Source: Casuarina equisetifolia
Taxonomy: Eukaryota > Streptophyta > Magnoliopsida > Fagales > Casuarinaceae
DNA: 64,000 bases
Assembly (NCBI GenBank): GCA_028551475.1
Contig: CM052361.1
Coordinates: forward strand, 5,587,501-5,651,500
Direction of reading: 5' to 3'
In this document: positions 62,326 to 64,000 of the stretch, in pieces
Layout: each line of letters opens with the position of its first letter
Numbering within the stretch: the stretch's first letter is position 1
Notes under the pieces: generated by a model
What the model was told of the DNA's origin: nothing
Databases searched by the model: none
What the model saw: only the letters and a program-made list of their open reading frames with translations
Position numbers and translations under genes: made by a program

Positions 62326-62529
62326 GCTGAGCCTGATAGCGCGGGCTTGTAACTCAACTCAAGTGAGAGCACTGAGGTGTTGGGACACTGGTCTAAGCCC
62401 AACTGGTCGGGTAGTGGTGGCTCTCTGTATGCTCGCGACGACCTCCCGCTCCTGGCAGTGGATGTATAACGAACTGATGTCACCAGGACCCACCATGGCC
62501 AGTTGGGCCCCCTCCGTTAAACCATCCCG
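62326..62529 (+). ncRNA. 7SL RNA copy 4, shortened (probable pseudogene)
   Basis: Plus-strand copy of about 204 nt. The 5' part (GCGGGCTTGTAACTCAACTC, CACTGAGGTGTTGGGACACT, AAGCCCAACTGGTCGGG) and the 3' part (CTCCCGCTCCTGGCAGTGGA, CACCATGGCCAGTTGGG) are clear, but about 95 nt in the middle are absent or replaced, probably part of the S domain. A T run (62530-62533) follows. It is more diverged than copies 1-3 and lies outside the direct repeats. The promoter is intact, so a short transcript is possible, but it is unlikely to build a full SRP. Confidence 0.8.
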
Positions 62530-62533
62530 TTTT

Positions 62534-63344
62534 CTAATTTCGTCCTTGATCTGGGATTCATGCTTCCATATTTTTGCTCTTTCATTAAAATATTTAGTTT
62601 TAATTTTTAATTAACGAAAGTTATTAGGAGCAACTCTTCTTTAATCCAGTTGGCTTTAATCTGAACAAGGCTTAGGTATTTACACGAACAGCCTTCTTCT
62701 TGACCTGCACCACCCCTTTCCTTATCTCCTATGATGCCGTCCACGGAGTAAAATCTACAACAAAGAAAATCTGCCAGCGTCTGCCGAACAATGGTTGGTG
62801 ATATAAAGTTTGTACTGGGACTTTGATCCTCATCAAGAACCAGATATTTAGTTTTGGTTTCTTGATTTGCCAAGATACAATCTTTTTACAGCAATTGTCA
62901 AGTTCACGTTCCCAGTTTCACCATCCAGCTAAATTTAGCAGAAAGGTTTAATCACCATAATAATACGGTTTCACAGAATATACACAACGGCTATAGTTAA
63001 TAATTTTGATTCTAAAATAACCGAACATTTCTGTAAATTCATAACTGTTAGGCCTTCGAACATGTTAGTAAGGAATGATCCTGTCCGCGTATAGGCATTG
63101 TCACTCCGAAATGCATTTCCCAGCTCCAGGACACCCAAAATAAACTTGGAAGTAGGCAGGTATGGATTTCTTCCAGAGAAAGTTAAAGCTGTAAACCTTT
63201 CTCCAGAGCCACCCAGCATCACTTAGCACTCTGCTTAGAGTCCTAATAGAAGATTGAAGATATGATGAATTTCAGTTCCAGTCAGACGACACAATTTTTT
63301 TTGGTTTTGAACAGCGGAAAATCATACCCTCGGGGAAATAATAT
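62534..63344. other. Spacer and 3' UTR of the ARS1-like gene
   Basis: Two minus-strand open frames of 83-88 codons (62607-62873, 62971-63222) have no recognisable family. The part next to 63344 is probably 3' UTR of the gene to the right. Confidence 0.4.
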
Positions 63345-63846
63345 TCACAGGTGCTGAGCTCTCCAATCAACTGCAAAATTCTCATCACTGTCATCATCGC
63401 TGGATGATTCTTCATGGATAGACTCCTTTCGGACAACCTCAGAAGTTCTGACATGTTTGGAAGACCTAGCAACCTGCAGTTCCAATTTCTTGTTCCTCAA
63501 CATTTCCACTTTCTCCCTGTAGGCCCTGCAGGAAGTGGAATGAAGATTATTAATAAAAAAGATCCCATAAACTGTGCATGAAATTTAACTTGAGTATTAC
63601 ACAGCTGAACTCACTTCTGCTCAACGGATTCAGCTTCTTCTATCGTTTCAGCAGCATCAATCTGCAGTTACAAAACAATAGGATGCGTGGTTTCAGTTTA
63701 TAGCGTGGGTAGATCTCATGGCAAACTAGATAGCTCAAGTGAATTGGGCAACTTATATTGCAACCCTCACCTCCTCTTCTTCAAAACGGTCATCCACCTC
63801 CTGCAAGTCCTCTTGGATCAACTTTTCAAATTCCTTGTATTCATCT
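63345..63846 (-). CDS. ARS1-like: ARS1/ZNF830-type zinc-finger protein, C-terminal exons only
   Basis: Last three exons of a minus-strand gene cut by the window edge: 63846-63771, 63661-63615 and 63525-63345, all with GT/AG ends and joined in frame. The protein reads DEYKEFEKLIQEDLQEVDDR, then IDAAETIEEAESVEQK, then AYREKVEMLRNKKLELQ and the end DSDENFAVDWRAQHL. This acidic coiled-coil tail ending in WRAQHL matches plant ABA AND ROS SENSITIVE 1 and its ZNF830/CCDC16 relatives, nuclear zinc-finger proteins linked to stress responses in plants and to splicing in animals. The zinc finger itself must lie to the right of the window. 63847-64000 looks like intron. Confidence 0.85.
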
Positions 63847-64000
63847 CTAACCACAATCAACCAAAAATATCGAACGTTATGGTGTTTTCCATGTCATACA
63901 AGATCTATGAAATAAGGTAAGAATGTTCACAGGACAAATTCCAGCATACTTAGCATAGAAGTTAATTGACAAACTAGACCACCTCCAAGGAGGTTTGTCT

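Noticed and set aside
1-64000. CRISPR arrays, operons, bacterial signals
   Set aside because: The window is plant nuclear DNA; no regularly spaced short repeats of that kind are present.

Overview
The window is nuclear DNA of a dicot plant, probably a woody one. The organism cannot be named from the sequence alone. The grounds are AT-rich spacers, plant-only gene families (TMK receptor kinase, U-box/ARM ligase, Shaker channel with KHA domain), plant splice sites, a Ty1/copia element, an integrated pararetrovirus, and plant-type USE/TATA promoters on 7SL RNA genes.

Layout. 1-4138: a TMK-type LRR receptor kinase (+). 4908-6973: a short non-autonomous LTR element. 7542-13269: a nearly complete but decayed Ty1/copia element. 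Both LTR elements lie on the minus strand with perfect 5-bp target duplications. 17468-18793: a single-exon PUB20/21 (CMPG1)-type U-box E3 ligase (+) with W-boxes upstream. About 20290-25420: a fossil Caulimoviridae integrant, with a second rearranged copy inverted against its end to form a long hairpin-like repeat. 28375-29562: a single-exon Golgi-type putative methyltransferase (+). 31261-33979: a three-exon PHD-finger protein of the MMD1/At1g33420 family (-). 37654-48047: a complete 13-exon SKOR/GORK outward-rectifying K+ channel (-), whose exons sum exactly to 828 codons. 63345-63846: the 3' end of an ARS1/ZNF830-type zinc-finger protein (-), cut by the window edge.

The most unusual part is 49.1-62.6 kb. 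It has no convincing protein gene. It holds 2.6-3.4 kb direct duplications, and each of the three main units carries one full-length 7SL (signal recognition particle) RNA gene on the minus strand. Each gene has a USE box, a TATA-like box exactly 24 bp away and a terminal T run. A fourth, shorter 7SL copy lies on the plus strand at 62326-62529. Units 2 and 3 share an AT-rich block absent from unit 1. Unit 3 alone has a solo LTR. A LINE end and a copia gag fossil lie nearby.

Two host genes (the receptor kinase and the PHD protein) each differ from their family frame by exactly one missing base next to a G run. Other multi-exon genes here are in frame. Local sequence error is therefore at least as likely as real gene loss. 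The protein genes are unrelated neighbours, not a pathway; the receptor kinase, U-box ligase, K+ channel and ARS1-like protein belong to families with signalling or stress roles, but nothing in the sequence links them.
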